Shown here piece after piece: positions 1 through 11,233 of a DNA stretch of 64,000 nt (the stretch's first letter is position 1; every line of letters starts with the position of its first letter). The notes beneath the pieces were generated by a model, which saw only the letters and a list, made by a program, of their open reading frames with translations, was not told the DNA's origin and did no database searches. A program made the translations under genes and the position numbers. Where the stretch lies: the NCBI RefSeq assembly GCF_040869045.1, contig NC_090323.1, positions 266,666,392 through 266,730,391 on the forward strand, given 5' to 3'. The DNA is from Eurosta solidaginis. Lineage: Eukaryota; Arthropoda; Insecta; Diptera; Tephritidae.

Positions 1-801
1 TGGCATATTTGCGAAAATAAAAAAAATTTTGAATACGCCAAACGAAAAAATGCATAACCACGCGAAAAGTGATTCCTATAAAATAAAAAAATGTTTCCCA
101 AAAAACAGCACTAAAAACTTAAATATTTTTTCCGCGCTCCCACGTTGTTTAAATATCAATCAATGCAAACAAAAATCATTAATAAAATCAGTCGAATCAA
201 CGTGACAACACAATGAAGTCGCCGGCGCCGTCAGCAAAAAGTGCAAATTAGCACAATTGCAAAAAAAAAAAAAAACGAGGGCATTGCAAGTGACGCTATT
301 TTTTGGCTTCTTATTACGTTTATTTAAGTAAGTGATATATTTGCTGTTGTTGTAGCAGTGGAAATGCGTTTGTCTGCAAAAATATGACACAAAAAACAGC
401 AATTTAACGTTGTAGTTACAATTAAATTTATGTGTGAATGAAAATTAAAATATTCAACGGCTGCAAAATGGGCTGATTGTTGGTAATTGTTATTGCGCGC
501 ATTGTTTTTGGTTTTACTGTTGAAAAATAAAAAAAAAAACAAAAAAAATCAAATACAAGTTTTTTTTTTTGTAAACACAGGCACAGCGCCAGACATTAAC
601 ATTTTAAGCAATGCTTTTATTGTAGTTTGTAGTACCGAAAGTTAATAAAAAATTAGCAAAACATTATTGCTGTAATTTTAAGTAAAATGAGAAAACTGTG
701 CCACATTTGAAAAAGTGACAGTAATAAAAAAATATTAACAATTTCGCACATGCTGCGAATTTAAAAACTTGGCTTCGCAGAAAAAAAAAAAAGAATAAAA
801 A
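1..801. other. AT-rich non-coding stretch
   Basis: I see no gene and no recognisable element here. The stretch holds long A and T runs (for example near 260 and 780) and scattered short open frames of low-complexity composition, rich in Phe and Asn, that look like chance. Confidence 0.6.
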
Positions 802-1520
802 ACAAGTAAGGACGGGACTGTCTGCGGGTGTGCCGAAGACTTCATACCTTTCATGAATGGGGCTGAACAATAATCTTATCCCGTTCGTAATCTCCAAATA
901 ATCGGACGTATGGGATATATATTATATATAGCTCAGTTCGAAATGATATTTGCAGGAAATCTTCTTTGATATATTAGAATATATATCACCAAGTTTCACG
1001 TTTTTATATTGGAAACTATAGGAGAAATGGCCAAAAATCTTTTTATCTGAACGATCGGTTGTATGGGATATATACTATATATAGCTTCGATCAAAGTGAT
1101 TTTTTCAGGATATCTTCTATGATATATTAGAATATAAATCACAGAGTTTCACGTTTATACTTTCTAAATTGCGGCAGGAATGACCAAAATCGTCTTATCT
1201 TAACGATTGGTTGTATGGGAGATATATGTTTTAGTGGTCCTATCCTACCGGATCCGACAAATGTCTATATAATATAAAAAGACATCCTTGTGACAAATTT
1301 CATTGATATATCTCAAAATTTGAGGGACTAGTTTGCGTTCAAACAGACAGTCGGACGGACAGACGGACGGCCGGACAGACGGACATGGCTATATCAACTC
1401 AGTTCGTCGCCCTGATCAATTCGGTATACTTAATGGTGAGTCTATCTTCTATATTTCTCAACGTTACAAACATCGGACCAAAGTTAATACACCTTTTCAT
1501 GTTCATGAACGTTATAATAA
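802..1520 (-). mobile_element. Helentron-like non-coding element, family P copy 1 (P1)
   Basis: This is a non-coding repeat shared with 54743-57483. Near its left end a stem-loop is formed by GTCTGCGG (820-827) and CCGAAGAC (833-840), with one mismatch and a 5-nt loop. A subterminal repeat ATACCTTTCATGAA (844-857) returns inverted near the right end as TTCATGAACGTTAT (from 1502). Three ~152-bp internal units each carry TATGGGATATATA-like sequence (about 907, 1060, 1213). A (GGAC/AGAC)n tract lies at about 1346-1384. Read on the - strand, the order is subterminal repeat, (GTCY)n, body, inverted subterminal repeat, terminal hairpin, as described for mini-me/DINE-1/Helentron-associated elements. 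The strand given follows that model. Ends are approximate and there is no coding capacity. Confidence 0.7.
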
Positions 1521-2104
1521 AAACCGAAATCGAGTTAGATGATTTTTTGTTGTTGTTATTTTGTTAACATATGTACTTAAGCTATACATTTGAGTATTCC
1601 AGTTGGCTACTCGTTGTTGTTTTCATTGTTGTTCAATTGCCCATTTTTGTTTTGTTTGTTTGTTTAGCAATACTTTTACGTTTAGCAATACAATTTTTTA
1701 TTGTTCTTGTTATGTTTTTACCAGTCAAATTACACACATTTGACCTTAATCGTTGCTTGCCTCTTTGTACTCACTAAACATTTTTATTAGCAACTTTTTA
1801 TTGCGCATTTTTATGTTTTGGAGGTTTTCTCAAATAACAAAAAGTGTCAAATTAAAAACAATATGTACAAAACGCACTTTGACGCCAAAAATGGTGAAAT
1901 CAAAATCATCCAGTTTTTCTTGAATTTTTTTTTTTTTCGTTGTCAGTATATATGTTTATTAGGGTGTATCGTTCTATGAGGATCGTTTTTTTTTTTTTTT
2001 TTAATTCCACGAGAAAATTTCATATTTCAGTGGATACCTAAACAATTGAAAATATTTCTGATCAACAAAAGGAAGCCAAAAGTTCATCCGAACGGCGTGT
2101 TCTT
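1521..2104. other. AT-rich non-coding stretch
   Basis: No gene is recognised. The stretch is rich in TTGTTGTT-type sequence. A 15-nt-plus T run lies near 1987. Confidence 0.5.
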
Positions 2105-2640
2105 GAAGAGTTATCACATTGTTATCGACGTGTCATGGACTTCTTATTGATTTCTTCTCGATGATTTATCGGTTTGTTATAAGTATGTTATTGATGGGAT
2201 CTATACGAATAATCGATTTTTATGACAGTAATATAAATTTGCGATCGATATCAAAGGTAATCAATGAGTTAGCCAATTTCCATCGACGAATTATCGCCTT
2301 TTTATCGATTAATTATAGAATAGTTATGGATTAACTATAGAAAGTTTTCGATTTGTTATCAAAAATGTTCCGATTCACTATAGAAATCTTATCTTTTTGT
2401 TAAAGAAAAGTTATCGATTTCCAATCGAAAATTTTATATTTTATATCAAAACCGTATCAATTTGTTATCAAAAAGTTACCAATATGTTATCGAAATGTTG
2501 TTGGCTAAATATCGAAAATAATCTATTGCTTATCTAAAAAATGTCGATTTGATATCGAAGCGCTAGCGCTTAGTTATCGGCGTTTTATCAATTTCTAATC
2601 GACTACTGATCGGTTTGTTATGAAACAGATAACTATAAAA
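2105..2640. repeat. Degenerate short-period array, TTATCGAT type (D1)
   Basis: The motif GTTATC(G/A)A, alternating with TCGATTT or AAAAAGTTA, recurs roughly every 20-25 bp in much-diverged form. The same wording returns at 41455-41880, weakly at 33991-34160, and as the reverse complement at 62925-63085. It reads as an old, decayed minisatellite. I cannot define an exact unit by eye. Confidence 0.5.
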
Positions 2641-4210
2641 GTTTATTTTATTTTAAAATCTACGACATATATGTAACCCGTCGGTAACAAGCCGATTAGG
2701 GATCAATAAGAAGCTGATTACTCGGCGATAATAACTTGCTATAGATAATAAGCGGATAAAAAAATATTAACTTGTCGGTATCGGTTGGTAAATACTCGAA
2801 ATTATTTGTTTCTGCTAAAGTTACCTCTGTTGTGATATAACTTCAACCCTTGGACGAGCTCGAGCTAACTTAAAAAGATTAGTTTTCTAGACGTACACAT
2901 GTTCACATATCCGATTTCACGAGTACTTCCCTGAGCTAATCGCACTAGTTCCGAACTAATGCAGAACTATACCATTAAGAGGTAGTACTACTGCTTATTC
3001 TACAACTGACACTTTTAACAATGGAATGCCCAACAAATATAGCTTTAGCTCAATAGCAATGATCAATGTCAGCCTCCATATACATATGCAAACAGTGAGC
3101 TCGTGAGAAAAGAGGTAAAGAGAGAGAGAGAGACGGATAGAAAAAGAGCGAGAGTCGCTTATAGAAGGTGAGGGATCAAATCATCATATTGAAAATTACA
3201 AACTGTCACAAGCAATCAATCTTGTTTGCCTCTGTCTTAAATGATCAAAATCATCACAACAAAACGTCAATTGCTTCAAGCAGTTGAATGATTATGGCAA
3301 ATAATAAAAACAACAACAAAGTCAATAATAATGTAGTATTATTAATATAAAAATGAACAAAAACAGTATACTTGTGAGTATGTCTTACGCACAATTAGCT
3401 TCATAGCATAAAACTAAATACCCAGTAGGAAAATGTTTACTTCGAAAACTAAAAACTTAACCAGTGAGCTTATGTTCGAGTAAAAATATTGAAGCGAAAA
3501 CCCTGCACAAAACGTTAAAGGCTTTCGCTGAGAGATTGCCATAACAAGAATTAAAACAAAGTCCTTCTGACAGCTGTCTTTTATTTTTTTTTTTTCTACC
3601 GCATACCAAGAAATTACACTTCTCATAGATGATTCTCAAAAACTGAACCAGTACCAACTCGCCTACAACAACTGTAACACACTTCTTTAGTGTGAAAAAC
3701 GCACAGCGACTTTTTGTTTATACTTTATTATTTTTTTTTTTATGTGTACAGGACTGGAATTCTCTATCTGTGAAAAATCGGAAAATGTATACTTATTGCA
3801 AAGTCATTTCCACACGAAATTTACACTTTTAATGCTCATACGATTCTGTAAGGTATTGTGTACACTATTTTGCTGAATGAGCGCTGAATGTAAAACGTCA
3901 AATGTCAGTGAGAAAATATTTATCAAACGTCACGGAAACAATAAAGTCACAGTGCGCGTGAGTTTTGAATATCACGACGTTTTTATCATGGATTTTTTTG
4001 TTCACCGAATTGCTATGCAGAATCAATATTTTAAAGTTTACACACACAATGTAAACTGTAAAACTCACCCCCATTGCTATAAATCCAATGTCACTGATCA
4101 AAGTCTGTTGAACGCGCCGAAAAATATTCCGCATAATATGGGTTTAAAAATATATTAGTGTACCAAATCATGTGTAAATGAAATAGTAATAAAATGGCAA
4201 AAGAAAAACT
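2641..4210. other. Non-coding stretch
   Basis: No gene is recognised. A 93-codon + frame at 3877-4158 has no recognisable motif and is probably chance. The stretch contains a short GA microsatellite, annotated separately. Confidence 0.5.
3119..3133. repeat. (AG)n microsatellite in purine-rich block
   Basis: About seven AG dinucleotides sit in a longer purine-rich block (3100-3180) that includes GAGCGAGAG. Such GA runs can bind GAGA factor in flies, but nothing else here indicates a promoter. Confidence 0.6.
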
Positions 4211-4214
4211 GCAA

Positions 4215-4365
4215 AGAAAGCAACGTCGAGTTCAAGTGACTGAGTGGATGTAGGCATCTGCCTTAAAACTTGTAAGAAAGCATGCGCACTCCCGTCCAAA
4301 GCTCACTACCATAAAAGCTACCTGATGAAGAAATGAAATTCGAAAACATGGCATAGTAGCCATCG
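4215..4365 (+). repeat. Old tRNA-derived SINE-like fragment (family 2)
   Basis: The segment resembles 8355-8485. Both contain an A-box-like TGACTGAGTGG or TGGCTGAGCTG stretch, a CATCTG(C/T)CTT segment, and then AAAGCTA(C/G)CTGATGAAGAA. The second half of the tRNA-like part is decayed and there is no clear B box. I infer a tRNA-derived SINE from the paired resemblance; it is much diverged. Confidence 0.4.
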
Positions 4366-5500
4366 CCATCGTGTACTAACCTTGTAATATAATAATAATT
4401 ACAGAGGCAAGTAAAAATATATAGGAATATAAAATATTACTTTTCTTGAAAAGTTTTATTAATTTTTTTTTGTCGAACCTGAACTGAGGACAAACTAAAC
4501 TTCTCATAAAAACTTTTCTACTTAAGCCTAGTTTTTTTTTTTTTTGTGAAACTCGACCGCGGCTTAAATGCCAATGAGAGTGCATATGAAGTCGTTAATA
4601 AACTAAAAATGCAATATTCCCATATGGAAAATATGCTAAGTGCAAGCGTTTTCTACTGTTTAGTTTTGTTTTATGTGCCTCGAATTTATTAATGTTGAAA
4701 AAAAAGCCTACGATCGTTTTCTAAATAGAATGGGTACGGGAAAGCTTGCTTTATCGTACCTTAGTCATTCTTTTTCGCTGCATTGCCTTGCAAAGCAAAT
4801 TTTTTTTTACAAATTGTACAATGTTTCATACTATTAATATATTTTATTTTTTTTTTTTTTTTTTTGTGCCCTGGCAAGTATTCAACAATTCCATCAAATT
4901 AACGTCTTTGGAAGCAAATGACTATGATATAATTATTACTCGTTCCCATTAGACATGAGGATGTTCCTACTGGGTGTTTTGATACGCTTCTATGGCAGCT
5001 TGTACTTCGCAGCAGCAAAGCCTGCTGCTAACATACATACAGTTAAATGACAAAACTGGCAATCAGTCCAAAACGTTGTTGCAGCGGCAATTTTCAATGG
5101 CAAGTTATTGGCAACAAAATGCCTTTTTTGATTTGTCCATTGAGTTTTGCTAAGTAAATTTTTTTTTGTTTTTATTTTTCATTTCGCTTTTGCACAAATG
5201 GAAGGCCAAGATGCTAAATTCCAGCTAAAATATTAACTTCGTTTATAGGAAAGTAACCGATAGGGTGTTTATATAGAAATAGTTGACAGTTGGCTGTCAC
5301 AAATACATAATTTTATGATGCTTCGATAGCTGCATTTAGCGCGTCAATTTGTTGTTGTTAAGTTGATTGTTTATATGCCACAGATGATTGTTATTTAATT
5401 TTGCCACGTTTTCATTTTTATAATTTTTTTTTTTTTTTGAAATATTTGCAATTAGCTAAAAATTAAGCAGCAAAAATGTTAATGTCACTAATCTGTGCAT
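4366..5500. other. Non-coding stretch with A/T runs
   Basis: No gene or element is recognised. T runs of up to about 18 occur near 4530, 4848 and 5430. Confidence 0.5.
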
Positions 5501-5521
5501 AGCATCGAAACGATAGAAGCG

Positions 5522-5557
5522 TATAAAGAGAATGACACACCAACACACAGCCAGTCT
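5522..5557 (+). promoter_or_regulatory. Candidate TATA plus initiator core promoter
   Basis: TATAAAG at 5522-5528 is followed 31 bp later by an initiator-like CCAGTCT (5551-5557). That is the spacing expected of a fly TATA/Inr promoter. The downstream 400 bp are visibly less AT-rich than their surroundings. This is motif-level evidence only and can occur by chance in 64 kb. Confidence 0.25.
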
Positions 5558-5642
5558 GGGATGCCAACTACGCAGTAAAATTCAGCAGCCGTCTTGAGCA
5601 TACCATAAAATATATCCCAGTATTTATGGCGTACTGCAGCAA

Positions 5643-5783
5643 ATGCAGCGATCAGAATCGCCTACCCAAATGGGAAATGCGCGTTATGGTGAGGCAGCAG
5701 CAGCAGCTCAGGTGAATCGCGACGGGCGGACAGTTAACAGAAGTAATCTGCTGTCTAAAAAACTAAGCGAAGTTGTGCGCTGA
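5643..5783 (+). CDS. Possible short first-exon ORF (46 codons)
   Basis: A 46-residue frame opens 90 bp downstream of the candidate initiator and contains an Ala run from a GCA repeat (residues 18-22). A splice-donor-like CAG|GTGAAT lies at 5709-5717, so a real product could leave the frame there. An overlapping frame from 5626 (29 codons, two CxxC-spaced cysteines near its start) is equally open, which weakens both. No family is recognised. The reasons to list it are position and composition, not homology. Confidence 0.15.
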   Translation: MQRSESPTQMGNARYGEAAAAAQVNRDGRTVNRSNLLSKKLSEVVR

Positions 5784-5789
5784 AAGCTC

Positions 5790-7655
5790 ATATTGTTCTA
5801 CTGTATTTGGAAAGGGCTGCGGGACTTCAAGGCAGCCTTTACGAAGCGTTGAGTTATTTGTGTGTTGCATGGAAGCGCGCTGATGCGCTTGAATCTAAGT
5901 GGCCGACGGCATGAAGAGGTGAGGTGCTAGATTGGGTTGGTGCTGATTTTATTGCTTTTGATTTCATTCTTTTTGATAAATCAAAAACTAGTCATGGTGC
6001 AAAAGAGGTTGATGGTAAGGAACTACAACTTGAGTTATATGAGCTGTCATAGTGACAAGCGCTGAGTGCACTTGTTTGCTGCAAAACATATGTTGCCATC
6101 GCCGCAAAACTCTGTTTGCTTGTCAACGTAAAGTGGAAGAAAGATTTATGAAGCTTGCTGCATTTATGGTCATGACATTGCCTGGTTAAGACGCCTAGCT
6201 GAAAGCAACAACCAACGAATAGCTGACATTCATGTCTAAAATGCGAAGCGTTGGCGGTTAGCTATGGTTGTGTGTTTGCTATTGCGATGCGACGGCCGCA
6301 TATTTGGAGCGCAGGTTATGCCGGAAAATCTGCGAGCGCAAATTACCTAAGCATTTTGGCATTTTTGTGTATAGACTGCAATTGTACGCAGAGCGTCCGC
6401 ACTAAAAAGAGTCTTTAGTTTCTTTGCAATAAATGAAAAAGTCTATGCGGGTTGTGTTAAACTTTAATAAGAAGCAAACGTGCAAGCAGAAGATATTTTA
6501 ATGATGAAGGCTCATTCGACATTGGCATGAATCTTGTGCTCATTATAATCGCGCGCATTATTTGCTACACTTTGTTCGAGCGTGTTTAGCTGCACAAGGA
6601 TGTGGTATATGTTTTGCCCCATTTTGGCAGGTGTTGTTTGTGTTGTATTGTAATGAGACGCGCGAAAGAATGTGACGTACCATAAAAGTTTAACGAGGCA
6701 CATGAAGGATGTGAACACAGCTCGTACTTTGAAAGTTTTATTTAGGTGTAAAATGTGTCGGCAAATTAAATTCCCCTTCTACGTATTTTTTTTTTTTTAT
6801 TAATCGATTACGTTTTCTTTTGCGACTGCGTAGAAGCTGTCACCCAAAATCTAAGAGTATCTTCAGATATTAAGCTGAGGGAGGTAATGTATATCGTTAG
6901 TCTGGTAGAACTGGTCAACATGAAGCTTTGGACACTTCAACCTTTGAAATGTAGGCTCAAGTAAATCAGAATTTCAGATAGAGCATAGCATACAGATTGA
7001 GTAAAAATCATAGAACAAGATTTAAGAAGATGAGGAAAATATGTCAAGGTATGCTACCAAAAAAAGAGAGGATAACCGCGTTTTTCTAGAAGAAGCCTGA
7101 AATTGTTCTCGGTTGACATTTAGCGAAAGTGATGATAGGTGTTTTCCATTGTGATCTTGTGAAATAGATTTTTGATATGATTGTTATTCGGTGAGAAATA
7201 TCAGATTGGAATAAGGCTCTAACACAAAAGCAATAAGTTTATGCTGTATTAATAGAACTCTGAAATTTTGTATGTGTTTCATCTTCGATGCTTAAAATAA
7301 TGCGTAATTTCCCATTACAAGTTTCAATGCGTTCATCAATATTTGGAGGAGACTTGAGGGATGAATATATTTCGGTTCACATGCATTTATTAGGATAATG
7401 AAAGAGCTGTGGCTAAATCGCTGACTGATCAGCCACAGATGGAGAATTGGGTTTTTATCGCGATGGCAGCGATCTGGTAGCAAGACGCAACTACCAAACC
7501 ATGCGACATCTAACGTTCACATAGAAAGAGGATGTGATGATAAATAAGTGGCTGAGAGAGACACGAAAACATTGAACAGAGTAAAGAAGAACTGGAAAAT
7601 GAGCAAAGAATTGATCAGAATAATGCTTTCAGGATCAGATTCTTCTACGAAAATT
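5790..7655. other. Non-coding stretch
   Basis: I recognise no gene or transposable element. Base composition is more balanced up to about 6400 and becomes AT-rich afterwards. Confidence 0.45.
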
Positions 7656-7659
7656 GGGT

Positions 7660-8040
7660 GTTTATTAAGGTGGGCCAAAACAAGTATGTTTGTTTCATTT
7701 TGATATAGGGAAAATTTCGTTCGGAACAGCCAAAAGGATGCCTTTCAAAATTTCAGCTTTTTATTATATATATGTTAAGAAGTGTCTCAATGCGATTTTA
7801 ATTTTTCCATACAAATCATGGTAATCTCAGGAAATTTGAGTTTGAACGTAAACTATAAATAATAATAAGAATAAGTACAGTTGGTGATTAGAGCCCTGAT
7901 ACCTTTTTTAAATAAATTGCAAAAATCCACATACGATTTCAATGGGAAAACTAAAAATTCGCATTAAGGCACCTCTAAGCTGTAAAATAAAAAGCAGTGA
8001 TTCAACCAGAAAAATGTTAAATGGAAAGAAATTAAATTTT
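7660..8040. mobile_element. Possible foldback MITE remnant
   Basis: The left part (about 7755-7820) and the reverse complement of the right part (about 7925-8005) share the order TTTTTATT, then AAGTGTCT or AGGTGCCT, then AATGCGA, then TTTCCAT or TTCCCAT. This suggests decayed inverted arms around an A/T centre. No clear terminal repeats or target duplication are seen. Confidence 0.3.
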
Positions 8041-8354
8041 TTTGGGGCATTGTTATGTATATTATGTACTTAATTATTTACGCATATTGCTTAATTTTAA
8101 CGGAAACTTACCACAATAATTTGCTGCAGCATTAACTTCGTTCTTGTTCAACTAACACATTTCTGCAGCGGGTTTTTAACTAAAATAGAGAAATTGAGAA
8201 AAAAAGAATTACTAAACAATTAAAAATAACAGAATGAATTAATACTTCTGTTGAACGAACTTAAAAATATTCAACACACCTTGGATAAAAAACATATAAT
8301 GGGAATAAAAGGAATAGCACCAAATACTTAGAGACAAATTACTAAGCGTGCAGC

Positions 8355-8485
8355 GAGACATTCATATGGCTGAGCTGATAAGGACATCTGTCTTGACATC
8401 AGTATGAATGTAGGAGATTTCAAGCTCAAAACCCAGCACTCGAAAAGCTAGCTGATGAAGAAGTAAAACTCAGAAACATGTCCTT
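8355..8485 (+). repeat. tRNA-derived SINE-like fragment (family 2)
   Basis: A tRNA-like head shows A box TGGCTGAGCTGATAAGG and, about 50 bp on, a B-box-like GATTTCAAGCTC. It is followed by AAAGCTAGCTGATGAAGAAG, which matches 4215-4365. It is the better preserved of the two copies. There is no intact tRNA fold, so it is not called as a tRNA gene. Confidence 0.5.
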
Positions 8486-8489
8486 ATAA

Positions 8490-10220
8490 AAACTGCCATG
8501 TGCAAGTTCTGAATAATTTTTCTATAACAGAAAAATTGTATAAATCAATGTGACTTATGTCTTGCTAATTGAAATCATACAAATTTAAAACAGTTTACTA
8601 ACAATCTAAAAAACGATTAGGGTCATTGACCAAAAAATCAAAAATGTAGCACACTCAAAAATAATATATATATTCGCTACTCAAATTACAAAAGCCTTGG
8701 AAGACATGCAAATTAAGAAAATAAAAGCCAGAAGATATTAGTAAAAATAAAATAAAATTTGAATAGTTAGCAAATAGTAAAAAGAGTTAAATAAGAGTAA
8801 GGCATCATTAGCTGCTCATTTAAACATTTCTAAACAAAGTCATTAATCATAAGCGCAAAACGCTTTAATTTTCTTAATTAGCTTACAAACGAACTAACAA
8901 AATGCTTTTGAAGAGCGTTATTTGCCCCCACCAAAGAATTCCACTGGCAGTATCAGAAAAAAAAACCAAAAACTTCGAGCCAAAAGATTTAAATAAGAAG
9001 AATTTTATATATAGGCAGTAGCATACAAATGTATATACAAATCAAACCAACAGGCCACTGTGCTGTGGCGTTTGAAATTTAGTAAAATTTACGGCGGTCA
9101 GTGCGGGTGTGCATTAGCATAGCTAAACAACCATACTCGTATACGCCTTTTACGCCTCTAAATGGTGTTTGAGGGAGTTACAGAAGAGTAAAAAAACAAA
9201 TTTGAATATATGTACTTTTAAATCTTCAAACATTTTGCTTCAAACGTAGAACTTGTTGCATGCCAGCCGCTAACAATAGCAGCAACAACACTGTCTGGCA
9301 ATAGATATATGTACATATTCAAAAACACGCCCACCACAAGTGTTAGCTGTTGGTCGAACAATTAACCAACCAGCAAATCAACTGAATGCTAATTAGAAAA
9401 AAAAATAATATTTTTTGTAAATAATAATAAATTTTGAATGTGTGCTCGTGTGTGTTTGTTTTTGTAGTAGCATTCGTTTTTGAGGGTGGCAGCAATGACT
9501 GAGGTAACTGATTGAAAAAGAAAGACTTAACACACGAACTCCCATATGCATAACGTTTCAAGAAGTGCGGCCGTGTGTGTTTGTGCGTAGACTAGACAGT
9601 ACCCTGTAGGGAGTTTAAAGCACAGTGCTAAACAGTTTAACTTTTAGCTATTGACCTATTATTTTACAATTACACACAAAGTTATACAGATGACTTTTTA
9701 AAAATTTCCTGAAAAATTGTATTCCTCAATAATGAAAAATAACAAAAAACAACGAATAGACAAATATCCAGCATTTATGTACTGAATTTTGGTCGACCAA
9801 CATCCGTCATAGCGAAAATGGCGCCAGAAGCTAACGGCACAGTTGGGACTTAAAAAAGGGTAAAGCCTATTATTCCGAAAAAATGTAATAAATACCGAAT
9901 TTTTTGTTCATTTTTTTTTTTTAATTTTTAATTTGTTTGTGTTGTTCTTAATTTTACTACTCTGAACAGCAACGAGCAAAAAAATCAGGACCACAAAATT
10001 GACTGCTTTGCTGGTGATCACCAAAAGAGGCACTAATCGGCTAGATAAGAAAGATTTTGGCCCGCTGTTCCTACCATTCGACTGTCGCAGTGGTGATTTC
10101 TTTGCTATCTTAATTTCCATTTCTTTCCGTTTCCTGTCAATCGATTTTTCACACAACGCTACTATACATGTAATTAGAACCCATGATCACACAAATTCAT
10201 AGGCGGACAACAACGAAATT
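8490..10220. other. AT-rich non-coding stretch
   Basis: No gene is recognised. Overlapping open frames on both strands near 9908-10202 code for mutually exclusive low-complexity peptides and look like chance. Confidence 0.5.
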
Positions 10221-10336
10221 GTTATCATAAGTTAGTTATCATAAGTTAAAACATAAGAAATAAATTACAAAACAAAGTGAACACATAAACAACTAATTAC
10301 AAACTAGCTTATCAATAACCAGTTTGTAATTAGTTG
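10221..10336. repeat. 14-bp tandem duplication plus perfect 16-bp inverted repeat
   Basis: GTTATCATAAGTTA occurs twice back to back (10221-10234, 10235-10248). Further on, CAACTAATTACAAACT (10290-10305) is matched exactly by its reverse complement at 10321-10336 across a 15-nt spacer. The arms contain homeodomain-type TAATTA-like cores (CTAATTAC). It could be a cruciform, a regulatory site pair or a small insertion scar. Confidence 0.85.
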
Positions 10337-10500
10337 AAAAGAGCCTGCAATTTCCTCGCCATTGCTTAACCAAGTGCATAGTTAGCCGAAAATAAGGAAA
10401 GTCAATGAAGCAGAGCTAAAATTAACTATGAATTGGAAAATTCTACAAGTTCTCAGCTCAGTGTTCTACAGGGTGCACTAATAAAATATGTATGTCGTTA

Positions 10501-11233
10501 CAGTAGCGAACCCGAAAATAGCAGTGGCAAATTTTTTATCAAATTTCTACAATGAAACCTTTTTCTTTAATGTAAAAGTTTTATATATTTTGTAACTGAA
10601 ACTATGCATGCCAATTTAAAAAACGATTTTGAAAATATCCGAGAAATACTTTAGAAAATTTCAATTTGTTTTTTGAGCATGCAGCTTTGTAGCCCACTCC
10701 ATTTTTGTTTTGAAAAAACTCGAATTTTGAAGAAAATTTCAAGCTTTTAATTTAGAGTTTTTTGAATTTTCTTGAGTATGTAGTCTTTAGTCAAATCAAT
10801 TTTAGTATAGCAAAGTACAAGTTGAAGGTCTCTAAAAATACGCATTGATTTTTGAAATTTTTTTTCCGAAATGTGTTTCAGATTCTCTTCCATACGAAGC
10901 GCGCATAGTTTTATTTTTTACGGAAAAACTCTAAAGCATTCTTCGAAAAATATTTATAAAAATCATTACGAATTTTTAAGAGACCTATAACTTATACTAT
11001 AACTTAGACTGAAATTGGTTGAGCTACAAAATTGCGTACTCAAACAACTTAAAAAAACTTTCGTCAAATTTTCGCGAATTTCGAGTTTTTTCGAAAACAT
11101 CTTTGACCTTGGTTTTCATAGTTTCAAATTTGAAATTTATATAATGCTTAAATTATCGGAAATAAAAATAAAATTTTTGTGAATAAAATTTAACGCAAAA
11201 AAATGTTCACTACTATTGTCGTGTTCGCTACTG
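10501..11233. mobile_element. Tc1/mariner-type foldback MITE with TA duplication
   Basis: The ends are inverted: CAGTAGCGAACCCGAAAATA on the left and, read from the right, CAGTAGCGAACACGACAATA. A TA dinucleotide flanks each side (10499-10500, 11234-11235). Similarity between the halves continues inward, so the 733-bp element is a long imperfect palindrome. The TA duplication and CAGT ends fit the Tc1/mariner superfamily. There is no transposase frame, so it is non-autonomous. Confidence 0.75.

Noticed and set aside
3877..4158. 93-codon + frame overlapping a 78-codon - frame
   Set aside because: Mutually overlapping frames on both strands, with no recognisable family.
3877..4175. GTGTACACTA / TAGTGTACC as terminal repeats of a small transposon
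   Set aside because: The match is short, the flanks show no duplication, and no second copy is visible.
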